Positions 37,881-51,754 of a DNA stretch of 64,000 nucleotides are shown piece after piece. The first letter of the stretch is position 1, and each line of letters opens with the position of its first letter. The notes under the pieces were generated by a model. It ran no database searches and was not told where the DNA came from. It saw only the letters and a program-made list of their open reading frames with translations. Source of the stretch: Capitella teleta (Eukaryota; Annelida; Polychaeta; Capitellidae). The stretch spans positions 625,839-689,838 of the forward strand of contig KB309537.1 of the NCBI GenBank assembly GCA_000328365.1, given 5' to 3'. Position numbers and translations under genes: made by a program.

Positions 37881-40076
37881 ATGTTCTCGCCAATGGGACC
37901 GTACTCGGGACTTGGACGTTACATGACCTACTCAGCGGCGTCAGTGCATGGACAGACGCTGAGTCCGGAGATGCTGCTGGCATCCGGGCACCATCCCGCC
38001 TCATCGTCGTCACCTGGAAATCCGTACCCTCGATTCCAGTTTCCTCCTGGTTTTGTTCACCCAGGGATTTATGCACAGAACATGCAAATGCAGACATTGT
38101 GCAGGCAGATTGCATCGAGCACCAAAGACAAATGCCTTAGTATGAAAACCATGTCCGTCTTGGTGGCGACTGACCCAAGGATTCCGTCATCAGCTCCAGG
38201 ATCTAGAGCTCTAGGCGACCGGGGCCTGGATCTGCGCAGACGACGCAGCCCAGAACCGTCTGCTGACTCAGCGGTTTCGCAACCTCTCAGCTTCTCCATC
38301 GACAGCATCCTTGGGAGGAAAACTGATAAGAATGAGGAGGCGGAAGAAGAGAAGAGGCTGGAGGAGCTGAGATGGAGGCTGACTGAGGGAAGGGGGTTGA
38401 GAGGCAAGGACGAGGAGGATGACGAGGAGAGGAGGGAGGGCGAATTGGGCGCAGAGCACAAGTACAGCTGGCTGCAGTGCACGCGATACAAGCCTCCGAA
38501 ACTGCCAAGTGAGTATTATATATCATTTATTCATAGACAACAGTCATGTTGTTATAGCAATAGAATACAGATTACAATGAGAGATGATACAATGAACGTT
38601 ATCAGCAGTTTATGCAGCAGAAAATGTGCGAAATATAAAAATAGCAAATTATAAATACTCAATGAAATATCAAAATATGGATGGAAAACCGGTGAAATCG
38701 AAGAAATGAAGGATTTCGAAACTAAGAATTATAGATATTATTTTCATAATTAATATATCTTATATATCTTATCATATATCTTATTATATATCTTATATAG
38801 CTGATATAAAACACACTGCTCAAACAACGAACATACACCGAAATATCACCTCGCTATGAATAATGAGATTGTTGATTGCATAATATATATGTACATAGCA
38901 AATACTTCTATGCAAATAAAACATATACATAGTTTACAACAATAGATCGAATCTTATTGACACATGTGCCTGTAAGTTGTAATATATATTTAGGTATATA
39001 ATTAGCATAATAAATGTTAACATTTGAGTGATATCATTGTACAATACACACTATGGCATTCGATGTACATAGATAACAGTGGGCTAAAATAGACAAATTA
39101 CCAAATGCTTGTACTTGTACAAAGATCCCATTATATCTCATTGTAAGAGAAGAAAATAGTTTTATATCAATCTTCTCGTGTGGATTCACCATTCCTGCAC
39201 TTAACGTGAGAACATTGGTTTGGAGGAAAAACGTGACTCATTTCATTATGCAAATTAAAATCCATTCTCTGACTCCCTTTGATCGCGTTTCACTAAAGAA
39301 AAGCAGCTCACAATTGTTTCTTTGATAAATAATTAGTTTATTCAACGATCACATTCAACACGAAGAAATATGGAAAAAAAGGTTGAGGCAATATTTTATT
39401 TCATTCCTTATTTTTTATTTTTATTTATTTTTTGTTAGGATCCAAAAAGAAGGAAGGCGGTAAGAAACGGAAGTTGGGCCGAAATCCGAGAGTTCCATTT
39501 ACGCAGCACCAAGTCGTCATGTTAGAGCAGAAATTCCGACATACTCATTACCTGAGCAGCGTCGACGTAGCTGAGTTATCAGCGAAACTCAACTTAACCG
39601 AAACAAGGGTGAGTAAATCATTGTTCAATAATGACAATTTCGACTTAATCATATACACCAAAATAGATATGAACAAAAAAATTCATTCACAATCTTCAAT
39701 TTTGCAGGTGAAGATCTGGTTCCAGAATCGTCGTGCCCGCGAGAGAAGGGATCGAGACGGAACCCTACAGGGTCCTACCCCGGGTACACGTGACCTGGCC
39801 AGCCCCTCAGACCACCTCACCGCCCCTTGCACCACCCTCGCCCTGCCAGCCCCGGAGCCACACTCCCCCGCGTCTAGTCCGTGCGGTTTCCCGCCTTCGC
39901 CCTTCGCGGAGCATCTCCACTCCCTGCACCCCCTTGCCAGCAAAGCCCTCGCTCTTATCCCAAGGGATACAGACCCTCTCCAGTCATGGAGATCCAATTC
40001 AAGTACTTCAGCGTTTAGTCCAGTAATGCGCACTCCGCCTTCGTTAACGAAGGCAAGCATCGAAGAAATCGAGTAG
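37881..40076 (+). CDS. Msxlx: Msx-like homeobox transcription factor (Msxlx type)
   Basis: Three exons, 37881-38508, 39439-39608 and 39708-40076, encode 388 residues. An eh1-type Groucho-binding motif FSIDSIL lies at about 138-144. An acidic Glu-rich stretch at about 150-192 comes next, then a hexapeptide-like YSWLQCTRYKPPKLP near 195-209. The homeodomain (about 223-282) runs from GRNPRVPFTQ through the helix 3 residues VKIWFQNRRARERR. Asn51 and the Lys-Ile-Trp-Phe core are intact. The Pro-Phe-Thr arm and Leu-Thr-Glu-Thr before helix 3 are Msx-like, but the rest diverges enough to favour the Msx-related Msxlx family over Msx itself. The C-terminus is Pro/Ser-rich. The second intron, 99 bp, falls between homeodomain residues 44 and 45 and has no in-frame stop. 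A likely poly(A) signal is at 40346. ANTP-class membership is firm, the exact family moderate. Confidence 0.85.
38509..39438 (+). other. Homeobox gene intron 1
   Basis: 930-bp phase 1 intron, AT-rich, with a small tandem array of ATATCTTAT units near 38752-38802. Nothing else recognised. Confidence 0.8.
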
Positions 40077-40345
40077 AGACTGGCTTGTGTGTGTACATAC
40101 TCTTTTTTTATTTCTAATTTATTAACAATAACCTTCGATATCTTGCTGTACTGTATTGTTTCTTTTTTTCTTTTGTGATTGTGGTTTCATGATTAAAATA
40201 AGTTGGCGTTCTGATCATATTATTGTTTATTTTATTTCTTTTAATTGACGACTCGTAAATTAATTTCTTGTGATCATTTACACGTCAACGTGAAACAATG
40301 CGATAATCTGATGTATTCAGACAACCGTCGAAACGCCAGGTGTTA

Positions 40346-40351
40346 AATAAA
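40346..40351 (+). terminator. Probable poly(A) signal of the homeobox gene
   Basis: AATAAA in an AATAAATT-type tandem run, 270 bp after the stop codon. Confidence 0.45.
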
Positions 40352-42552
40352 TTAATAAATTAATAAATTATAAATTAATCTGTGAATACTTTTAAGAGCC
40401 AGACACGTGTGTGTTACGTCCGCATAAACAGGACCTTTTATGTTCCAATACGTTTCGTTAGACAATTTTATAATTACGCCACTCGGCAGATGGGTTGAGT
40501 TTTTTACTATCTCCATTTTGAAATATACAAATAAATGTCTCATGAAATTTCTTCCAGGTTCTAGGAATTGTGCTTTTGTTCTCTTTCTGTCAGGCTATCA
40601 GATTAATACTATAGGATGTATACTTCAGCCACTTATATTCTTATACGGTTGACAATTGAGTATGAATGTCTCATGAGTCAAATTATCTAACAGAGAAGTT
40701 GACTGTAGATAAATGATCATGGATTACAGGCAGAATTATGTGCAGCTTTGTATCTGCGAATTAATAAGAGCATTAAATTTGCACGGATGAAGGCAGCGCC
40801 GAACACGTGCTTGGGATTTCACGCACTCGTGTGTTTCGTCGCTCGTAATTCTTCCTTAGAAGACAAATAATTATTCTATGATTTTACGCTGTGTTTTAAT
40901 CAAAACTCTTGAATCACTGAAAGCTTAAACCGGTGAACGATTGGCTTTTTTAATGGTTTAAGATTGATTTAAGAATAATTATTAATCAGTGAACAATGAA
41001 TGAAACACGGTGCATTTGCTGAAATCTTGTACACAATAACTTCCATTATTATATTCATTTAAATATCTTTAAGCTTACACTTGTGAAACATCCAGGAACG
41101 ACAATTACATAACACAAATCAATGTGTTCAACTCCATTTGTAAAAGAAGATTTGGTGGATAATATACAATGTAGGTTAAAAATAGTACAGCTGCTTTGAG
41201 TGGCTCATTATTATTCATGTAGTATCTAGTACTGAGAGTCCAATACTATGCAACACATTATGATTTGTTTTCAAGCCGTCACTTCTGGTCACCCAGTACG
41301 AGTCTACGGTGAAACCAGTTTCGGGGGGTAGGCAATGAATGGTTGAGACAATACACCTCGTTTGGCGGGAAACGGTTCCAGCTTTCGTTGCTCGATCCAG
41401 AAGGCTTTTGAATAGCTTTCTTTGAAGCGCTAATAGCTGTCCCATAGTGAAGTCATCGGCAATGTCTGAATGCTTTCATGTACATAATTCATAGGGGTAT
41501 ATTGTCTACTGCTCACGTGAGTATTCAAAATGAAAGATACCGATATTTTCGGATTGTCTAGACATGCGAACTGATTTTTGAACACGGAAGGCATCAGGTG
41601 GCTGAACATGTTGGAAATATTTATTTCACAACATTTTACATCACAGAAAATATAGCTACCCAAGAATAACTTTTGTCTCTATGTATACATGTTCATTAGG
41701 AAGGGCCATCTATAGTTATTGCATAAAGTTCGGTTGCACGTGGACCACCCTGTATGTATTGCTAGTAGGTCTTGCATATTTTGTGAAATAGTGAAACATG
41801 GCGTCAGTCAAGCATGAATCCCCTCCGTCACGTGCCCTTGATGAAGGCCTTTAATTATAGCCTTGAATTAGCCAATCGCAAGCTAGTGTGAGCTGCCAAG
41901 AAAAGGATTGTCAATCCCAATAATAAAGTACTTTTAAATTTAATTTCTACGAAACTTGTTTTTTAATATTGAATATGCCATGCTATCGGGATGATAAATC
42001 AAGTACCGGCATATATCTATAATTGCATAACTAGTAACGAGTATCTATCTAACGCTACGAGTAGGAATTCAAATAATTATTTTGTGCATACTAACTCCGC
42101 CCATTTCCTGTCTGATTAACAAATCGTATAGAAAGTACCTGTATTCCCTTTTCAGTACTCAGTCATGCAACGAGACATCAAGGATTTAAGACTTGTGATA
42201 TTGCCATACAAACAAGCTAGTACTAGCACACTAAACAGCATAAACCTGGCTAGGTACCCACCTATACTAATACCATGCATAATGTATCCCTAGCAATGAG
42301 TGCAGTACATTATTTCTGCATGCCTTCACACTTGTCTGCCATTGAAATTATGAGCTGTCAAAGAAAGTGACACCCAGTCAAAATTGTTTTATCTTCGTTT
42401 TGTCTCATGATTAATGTGAATTTGTACTATTGTATAATATAAATGGATGCATAAAAACTGACCACACATGTTCATATACCTGTTATATACAGGTGTGTAT
42501 TAATTATTTAATTGCACTTCGATAAATTCTTTGTTAAAATTTGATTATTTGA

Positions 42553-42591
<39 letters not shown>

Positions 42592-45500
42592 TCTACATGT
42601 ATATGTATAAGCAATGATTCATTTGCACTTGTACATATACATAGAACGCAGCTAAACTATCTGCCTACACTGTGCACTGTATATAATAATTTATTATTAC
42701 CGTATACAGCATAAGAAGCTGAGCGACACGCAGCGTCAACGACAATCGCCTTCTTCTGAAGATGAAATGCAAATCCGTTATCATTGTGTTGAAGACGGTT
42801 GCAAGAAGGCCTGCAATCCCAGGTAATCCGTTGTTAATTGGCAGCCAGGTGATCTACCCTTTCCTTTTCTTCTCTAACCCTTCTGCTGACCTTTCAACCC
42901 TGGAGGCCGCAGAATGGAGAACTGCATCGTCAATTACTGCGATTTATGTCATTCGAGTTGCTTTTGAAGTTTGCTTCATCAAGTGAAAACACCTGAATGG
43001 GATTATGGGATACTTTCTTTTGTGATTGTGATGTTCCCACAAGGATCACATGTATACCTTCGTATATTATAGGGTGTAGCCTCTTCTCTATTCTTGATTC
43101 TGAAATGAAATTGAGATATCTTTATCACAAGAGTAGACAATTGGAGGAACCACAGTGTCTCCATGAGCCAATGCCAATTGATGAACCAACACCTCACACT
43201 AGTTGAATTACTGCACTTGGTGACCCATAATGGCAGACACCTTAAAACCATTGAAAACTGATAAGAAAACCTCACGAGCACCTAGTTCCATTAAAACCCC
43301 CTCTCTTCATTTTCCTAACAAGTCATTGCGAGTCCCAAGATCAACCCTCATCTCTGGCATTTCAAGAATTGCGCACAAAAACCGGGCAAAGAGTTTGGTT
43401 GCAACTTATCTTCTATTTGTTAGAGCACTCCTCCGTCGAGATTGTCGTTTTTTGTGAAGTTTTCCATCGTGAAAGCTTTGATTTTTTGTTTTTGCTGTTC
43501 TAGCAAGAAACTCCATACAGTATATCACGCGTACAGTAAAATAATCACAGAGAAGTATATTCACACAGAAGCCATCTCACACCAGTCATAATAAATAATA
43601 TTGCCTAATTCATATCATATAACCACAGAAATCGTACCTGGATTAAAAGAAAAAAATAACGACCGCACAATGCATAATTGGGAGGTCTTTTTCAGGGGGT
43701 TTGAGTTGCATTGAAAGGGGGTTCGGGGGCGTCACCCTAACCCGTATACAGAGCAGCCTCACCGCACCAGGCATCAGTTCTACATCCTACGTTTTGTGTG
43801 GCCTCACTTGATTCATGATGACCTGTCACCTCGCGCAGCAGTTTGTAATGATCTAATGTGGGCCAGAGCTTTGATCTCTACCTTAATTGAAAACACGGGG
43901 TCTAGAAGTTAAGTGTTTATTCGCCAATTTAGATGATATGCATGAGAGAGAAATGTATTTTTATGCCAGCGTCATGGGACCACACCGTCACATCAAACGA
44001 TTGCGACTGAAAGAGATACTTCGTCACTTTGTTGTCACCTTTGCAATGTTTCTGCTTCGGATTTCTTTTCTTGCTCTTTCGAGGGGAAGGTGAAGATCTT
44101 TCTCTGTTTTGTTGGGTGGGAAAGTAAATGGCGTGGAAAAGGAGCCTGAGACAAAAAGGCTTGAAATCTAAGTAAGAAGAAACGATCTTTGAAGTGCTTT
44201 TTTTTCTGGTTCCGTGTCATTATAATGAAACGTATCATGCATAGATGCGAAATATTAATCATGGATATTTTACAATAGATAGAGTTTGTCATTTTACGGT
44301 CATTTGCATCGGCGCCCTGCTGAGATATTCGCTGTGAGACAGATACCCGGTCATTAGCTGGCTTTTGTTATATCCGAGATGACCATACTTAGTACCATCT
44401 GTATCCACGAATGAACCCTGAGGCAAATATTTAATTCAATTATGATGTGAGCTTTGAGGAAGCCATGCGAGCAGCGACTTTTGCGACTGCAACGAAAATT
44501 AATGCCGACCTTTGCCCTCATGCATCCGCCATGTTGGTTAGCCCTGCAATTATGATCGGCATAACGCTGTATAAAATGTAGTGTCCACTTTGACACTACG
44601 TCCATAGATTACACTGCCCCGTAGCACGAAAACAGGAAACCTGTCCTCGCTATTTCAATTAAGTTCGCAAATCCATCTTAATTCAGGGTTAAAAGTGTCG
44701 CGGCATCGGTTTTATTGCAGTCTGGCGCGCGGGCAGCTGTTGAAATGAGTATATAATGATTCTAAACTTTTGGTAAATATACATCTTATGTGGGCTAAAT
44801 TGTGTCTATTTTATTGCATATCATGAATTTATTCATACATTATATCATATTCATGGCTTTCATTTTTGTTGTAAAATATGATTCTTTATGAAATGTAATT
44901 TATGTGTTTTCAAGCCGAGTAATATTACTTTTTAAAGTTTGTTTTCAAACTTGGATATTTATTAATTTCCGACGGAGTTGATAAACTTCGGTTCAATTCA
45001 CTGTAGTGAACTGTATGGTTAATTTAATTCCATTCATTTGGCACAAGTAATTAATTTATCGGTTAAACAAATATACAGTACCTTAAAAAATCCAACAGCA
45101 TTGAATAATGCAACTTTGAATTTTGAATTGTTTAAATATATTTAATCATGATTTATAATTCGATTTTTTTTTCTAATGGAACACAATGATGAAATGATCT
45201 CTTTGAAGTTCTGATATGAGCATACATTACCCCTTCAACCCTTGTCTATAGCACTGTCTTATAATACATTAGTTAACAACTCTGAATTCGTTTCAATTCA
45301 GCGGCATCTTTATGCAGTCAACACCTGCGGAATTTTATCGAGTCCATTTCATGTGATTAGATCAATGGTTATTATAGACATAAATAGAGTTTGTCAACAA
45401 GTTAGGTATCACATTACCATAGCAACGTCGGAAGCAATCGTCAAGTGAATAAAAGGCATGCCAGAGAGGTTAGTGTTTTTAATGACCAGTCACCACCAAT

Positions 45501-48260
45501 CAGAAGCCTGAATGAAAGGTGTAATCACGAAGCTTTTATCCTTTTTCATTCTCAAAAAATCGCGATGGCATGCACGTCTATTGGTGAGAGGCCCATCTAG
45601 ATCATAACATACAATTTAAAATTTCACTTTTACCATTAGTTCTGGACTTGACTAGATTTCTTTAACGTGGCCACTAGAGTTATTTAGTTATTGTCATCGA
45701 CTAAAATTCTGCCAGCAACATTAGTTGTTAAGTTTTTCAACGCCATAAAAGCGAAATTTCAAGTGCCCACTTATGCTGCCTTCAGCTGGAACGAAACTAA
45801 AGCAATCTGTTTTTCCAATAAATTGATTCTGAAAGCATTCAAGGTGATGGTTTGTCGGCGTTATCAAACGGTCTGGAAGCACCTCCAACTGATACACCGA
45901 CCATCAAAAAGAATTACACCTCATTAAAAAACACCCTATGTGATCATTCCTTCATTTCTCTCAGTTCTCATAAAAATGTGTAACGTTACGTTACGCTTGA
46001 CTCCGTTATGCAAACTGAACGCTCTCTCCGCAGGTGGGACGAGTCTCGAAAAGCGGCGCGGGCCTTTCCCGAATATTGCAGGCGACAGAGGGGAAGATTG
46101 GACGGTGGGGAGAGTCATTATGATGTTATATGCCCCTTGGAGCGTGCTTAAATGATGCTCCCTTGAGGGAAGACACCAAGACACGGGCGGTTGACAGCTT
46201 ATTTGAAGCCGAGAAGCCGAGCGGAAGTCATTGGCCACAAGATGCAATGAGTTTCCAATTAAATGCTTGCAAGATGTTTGACGGGCTATTAATTGTATGA
46301 AGGGTGATGGACATCAAAGGGCACTGGTCACAATACAGGTGTACGCCGGTTTTCTGTGGAGATCTCTTTTGCTAGTTTATGCACTTATGGATGGAAAATA
46401 AGATATAATAAATAAGCAGTTCTGGATAAACCAGTCTGTGGAAATTTGGAAAATGAAAGGAATAGGTCTATACATACATAGTTTAATTTAATTAAATTTA
46501 TTTTGTTATTATTATTATTTTGAAGCAATCGTTGTCATTCGAAAAAAAAAAAAAGACTGCTGATCCAAGCATAACATCGCTGATTTTCACTCTTGGGTAA
46601 TTACTGAAACACAAGGAGCTTTAACATAAAAAGCTCCTGGCTGAAACCGAACACAAACCTGCATGTGATCATTGCATAAAATAATGAGCATTTGACAGCA
46701 CGGAGGCTGCGTGAGTGGGGCGGGGGGGCAGGCGAGGGTTTATAAGTGCTGACGGAGCGAGAGATTTGATGGGGTAATGGCCGAGGGCTCAGGTGCGAAG
46801 GGTGAACAACGCAAGTGCATCTTCACGTGACAGCGCTTTTGCCAGACGGAACATTGTTGTCATGTGAAGCCGAGGCTGATAAAATCGCTTAATGAATCCT
46901 TGATGGTAATAACGCTGAATAAGCCGCACGGTATCAAAACACAGGACTTTGGCTACACTTTTTTTTTTTGCTTGCTCTTAGGGGCATTATCCTTTGTTAA
47001 GTGATTACATGTAGACGGAATTATTATCACGGTTCTTCGTGAGGGGAATGGCTTGGGAGTTGGATGACCCGGAGCCAATCGGCCAATTCGTCCGTCGTCT
47101 CTGTGCGCTTCTCTTATTGTTCAGCGACGAATTCGAACCAATGACGTGCAGCTGTGAAAAATGAGAACAAAGTGTTGTGTTGCGTGCAAATTAAAGAGAC
47201 GTGCGAAGGTGTGAGATTCATCAAAAACTAATTATTACCGTTTATAGCGTACGATATTGGAATCATTATACGAGGTAGCCTTCTAATTCGTTTCTATTTT
47301 TGTGTAATTTGTAAATTAATTACGCTGTGTACCTGTGCCATCGGAACGGTGTATATGATGAGATTCGTCACACAATAAAGTTAATTTCTATTCTATATAT
47401 TAATTAAAAAGTTCCCAGATTGTTTTTGTTTTTCGTTTTTTTGTTTGTTTGTTTTTTTCATGATTACCGAAAGTGACATTTAAAAAAAATTATAATAAAA
47501 GAAAACCCCCACAATGCACATCACTTCCTTCATCAAGTTCACCAACAGAATGATATACCTGTAAAAAAACCTCTTGCACCTGAACCGTATCTGACTATCA
47601 TCGCATGCGAACATCATGAGATCATTTGTAACGAGAGTCCATCAAGACCAAATGCATGCACAATACAACCTCAAATTTCCTCTATACCACATTGCTGATC
47701 AATTTCTTTGATCCTCTTTGCAGTCACCTGCCCAGGTAAACGCAGAGCTCACTTTCAGGCCAGCAGCACCTGCAGCCCTTGGACTCATAACGCTGTTATT
47801 AGTAGCTTGGAAGAAGAGGATCATGTCGCCTGGGCGTCTTCATTAGGCCCTTATGCACGGCAGCGAAGCCGTTTGCTGCTCATAATATTCTTCTGATTCA
47901 TCATCATTCAACCTGTCGTTGTTGTTCTTTGATGTTACATTTTGTGAAGGTGTTATCAATCAAATCATTTCTCGTTAGTGTTTCTCGGAGGTGTTTTGTC
48001 TATCATTATGTTTGTATGCATGGGATGGCAGCGAAATGGTAAAGGCTGTCTCTGCTGGTGATGTTTGGTCGTGTTTCACACCTTTCATGAGGGTCATTTG
48101 AGTGATTGCAAAGAAGTAATTATCAAATGATCTGTCCGGCAAAGCTCTTATAAATCATGCATTTGATCATTGGGGCTCAACGGGATTATTGCTCTGTAAC
48201 ATTAGCATAGCTTATTGTCATAATATAACAATGCAATTAATTAATTACGGCGTCGGTCTT
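40352..48260. other. Intergenic desert 3' of the homeobox gene, part 1
   Basis: About 7.9 kb with no exon I can defend. An AT dinucleotide array lies near 42554-42583. Single motif copies lie at 44560 and 47786. Patches of higher GC (43.68-43.77, 46.0-46.2, 46.7-46.9 kb) might be regulatory; there is no direct evidence. Confidence 0.5.
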
Positions 48261-48261
48261 T

Positions 48262-48632
48262 CCTTACCCATCATTTCCTTCCTTCCTTCATGCTAGTACT
48301 TCCTTTTCCTTCTGTTCCCCCTGTTCCCCCTGTTCCTTCTCTTCCTCTTCATCCTCCTCTTCCCTTCTTCCTCCTCTTCCCCCTGTTCCACTCTTCCTCC
48401 TCTTCCCTTCTTCCCCTCTTCCTCCTCTTCTCTTCTTCCCCCTCTTCCTCCTCTTCCCTTCTTCCCCCTCTTCTTACTCTTCCTCTTCATCCTCTTCATC
48501 CTCCTCTTTCCCCTGTTCCCCCTGTTCCTCCTCTTTTCTCTCTCCCTCCTTTTCCTCCTCTTCCTCCTCTTCCTTCTCTGCCTCTTCTTTCTCCTCATCT
48601 TCATCCTCCTCGTCCTCTTCATCCTCATCCTA
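48262..48632. repeat. Long TTC/CTC polypyrimidine tract
   Basis: About 370 bp of nearly pure pyrimidine on the plus strand, built from TTCCTC, TTCCCC and CTTCTT units. The long frames on both strands (Pro/Ser/Leu-rich or Arg/Lys-rich) are composition artefacts. Such tracts can form triplex (H-DNA) structures. Confidence 0.9.
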
Positions 48633-50892
48633 ATTTAATTCACTTTTTACATTTCAATGAATTCATCCGCATTTCGTGTGCAATGGATAAAACTAAAGCC
48701 AAGTATAATCAAGCATTTTTTGGCAGGTAATTCACACCTGATTTTAGCTGCACAACTTGTAATCTCTCACTCGTTGTGCTTTCTACTCGCATAAGCACCC
48801 GCCTCTATTGTCCATTCCTTGCATTCTTTGTTATTCTTTGTAATGATTATCCATGCTGGGTAAGGCGATATTTGGATAGAGTTCTTCTGAAAGCTGAAAG
48901 AGAGGCTCACCCCGAAGCGCTTTCTCCGCGTATTCATTTTCTCGTTTTTCAATTGCATCGTGTCGAATGCTTTAGGCAAATCTAGCAATATTTTTCTTTC
49001 CGTTCATGCACAATGGGACGAGGAGTTTAATCACAAACGACTGACAATGAAGGGTGAAGATCTCCCTTTTCTTTCTTTTATATGATATGAATAAACAAGG
49101 AATTCTTGTCTCTTTTTTTGAGTCACCCTGTCTCGCTTGGCGTTTATACCTAAGGTGAGATGCTAATCTGATTGGCTGATCTCGGCAAGGGAAGATAATA
49201 GGTGTCATGTCGTCCCTTTCAGATATTTTTGGACACCTTCCTTTCGTCAGCATTGACTCGCAAATAACGTCCCCGCAGTGAATGCAAGCCACTTTATGAG
49301 TTATTTCAACGGTCTATGGAGACCTGCAAGTAAAGGTGAGGCATCAATAGAGTCGATCATACGCGGGAGATCTCTGAGGGGTAGCGCCCTTTTGTGGACT
49401 TTGGCTATCAGTAGCGTTGTGATATGCATCAAAGAGCTCATGCAATGTTATAGAGAGTGAAATTAATCTATATAACGCGGTGAAAAGACTTCTCGAGAGA
49501 CCCCCCAGTCGAGTGAAAGTAGTTTTGATATCTCATGATTCTCATCAAGACTGATGATAAGCTGATCAGCCATTAAAAAAGTGAATGCGACAGAAAGGTA
49601 GCTATTAATTAAACAGCTGAATAACTAACATCGCTTGGCTGAGGTGCAGCAGCCGCCACGCTCCGGAGATCAAAGGAAACACCGCTTGCCGACAAACTGT
49701 CAATCATTTTAACCTCCTCATCAGCGAGCTCAAAGGGGCCGCCAGTTGGATATTTGCAAATATCTATTAGCCTCCATTATGCGATCTCGTGGAGGCTTTT
49801 GAAAACCGTGAATGATTTGTTTATTGAATTCAGTAAAAGTACTTTGCTGCATTTTTCTTCCATCTTTTCTTCTGTAGAAATTTTCCATTTAAAGGCTGAT
49901 TATTGCTACAATGGACTCAGTCAAATGCCTGTCCCGTTTCTGGAGTCGCTTTTCTCGTCAAAAGACAAGCTTTTTGTGCAAAATAAATGTTTCTATACAG
50001 AGTAACAAACCCGCGAATTCCGTTTACCGTCAGTTACATAATCATGACGTTTGTCAGTCTGATGAAAGTTCGACTAACGTTTTACCAAATTATCCATTGT
50101 GAAGTTCATTGGTCTTGAGTTTTGAAGTATCGCTTTGGGTTGAATTTGCTCCTCAGTTGACCGTTAATGCCTTTTACCAGTCCATCTCATCAGATTACAG
50201 GGTCAGCTTTTCTAATAATTAAGTAAGATACACGAAGTTTCTTCGTGGAATATTCCATGATATTTTATAATATATGTAGCAAGCTTCTCGCCCAGTGTCC
50301 TGGCCAATTACTGTCAAGTAAAACGTAACGTGAATATCATGACTGATACCTAATGAAAACATTGCTTTGTTGGAAACTAATTCATCACATGGTTGAAATT
50401 ATTATTTTTTTAAATGGCTGAATAACTCTAATTAATCATATGTACGTAAGCATGATACCCTAACCCGCGTCGAGTGCATTGCTTCGCAATTAATTCAAAT
50501 AAACAAGCAAACAAGAGATGAGAACTTTGCGACAAATCACACCGGGTTAATAAACCGTACTGGTTTCATGTGCAGGTTGAAATTGACACGATTGGAAATT
50601 AATCCACGGAGAATATTCTCTTTCTTATATTCACGATTTTCCCCAAATTAAAGACCGAATAAGTCCACAACCGAACAAGACATCTTGAGGAGGTATTCAT
50701 TAGTGCATTCGCCTTGGTTCTCGCTTTGAATCGTGAAATTGACACACCACAAACCATGCAATCAAAGGAAACGCGATCCAAGGATTATGAGAAAATATCC
50801 GATTATCAGGCAGAAATTCGCGACTAGAAGTACTCTTTATTTGAATAGCGAATTGATTAGGCCACAGCGAATGCTATCTATTCACACGACCA

Positions 50893-50957
50893 CATGTTCG
50901 CCCGACTACTTGTTCGCCCGATTGCTTGTTCGCCCGACTACTTGTTCGGCCGATTAT
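50893..50957 (+). repeat. 16-bp minisatellite, four copies
   Basis: Units GTTCGCCCGACTACTT, GTTCGCCCGATTGCTT, GTTCGCCCGACTACTT and a partial GTTCGGCCGATTA. It is a GC-rich, CpG-containing array in AT-rich surroundings. Confidence 0.9.
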
Positions 50958-51604
50958 ACCTAGATTTAAGAAGCGCGATCTGCTATTGCGCGATTCCCAA
51001 AATGCATAAAATTTCTAATTATATAGGCGAGTGCACAAAATACACGAACAGCTCCCGCAAATATCCTATAATTAGTATAAGATTATATAATTATTATCCT
51101 ATATAGGATATGATCTTCAGCCAAGGAAGATGTTTGAGTTTTCCTCGTTGTCATGAAACTTAATTAAAGTCAATTTCATCCGATTTTATGTATAGGCTAC
51201 AACTGTTATAACAATATTTTGTTTGGTGGTGTTTAGGTATTAAGGTTATAATTAGGTATTTAGCAGACATAATGTCTGAATATTCTCGTATTCATTGTGG
51301 CTGAGAATCTCACAGCTACAGATTAGGCTCCAGCCTAGATATTTAGTAGGTATTTAGGCTCCACAGGGCGCTGGGCATTAGCAAAATAGCTGACGATCTT
51401 GACAACAATAAAAAAAAAATGCATAATATAATATTATCCCCTTGGTTATCGGGAAGGGAATACTAAACCGTATTGCAACCAAAGACCTGAAAGTATAAAT
51501 AATAATGTCTCTGTTGGAACGATGATTCAAGCGAGCGTTATGGTAATGTTCAATTGAAATCCAAATCCAATGTGTCCGAAGCGATCTTTTTGAGCGACCA
51601 CAAA

Positions 51605-51754
51605 ATCATAACGTAAAATAGAAACACTAAACCGTTATGAAGTTACGCGTGCAGACTATAAATTTGACATGTCAAATATGCGTTATGATAACCATGAATC
51701 GCCGGTGTCGCGAGAAATTTTGGATCATAATGCATCAAAATTCTTATCATAACG
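51605..51754. repeat. Cluster of four CATAACG motifs in both orientations
   Basis: ATCATAACG at 51605 and 51746, CGTTATG at 51633 and CGTTATGAT at 51681, plus a near-copy (ATCATAATGC) at 51723. It lies about 700 bp upstream of the zinc-finger coding exon. Unlike the other clusters, the orientation is mixed. Confidence 0.8.

Noticed and set aside
38069-38491. 140-codon minus-strand frame
   Set aside because: Antisense of homeobox exon 1, Ser-rich because of the acidic GAG-rich stretch.
48290-48730. Pro/Ser/Leu-rich frame and an Arg/Lys-rich frame on the other strand
   Set aside because: Both are translations of the polypyrimidine tract.
51085-51110. Palindrome TATCCTATATAGGATA as an operator or element end
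   Set aside because: Short and AT-rich; such palindromes are common by chance here.
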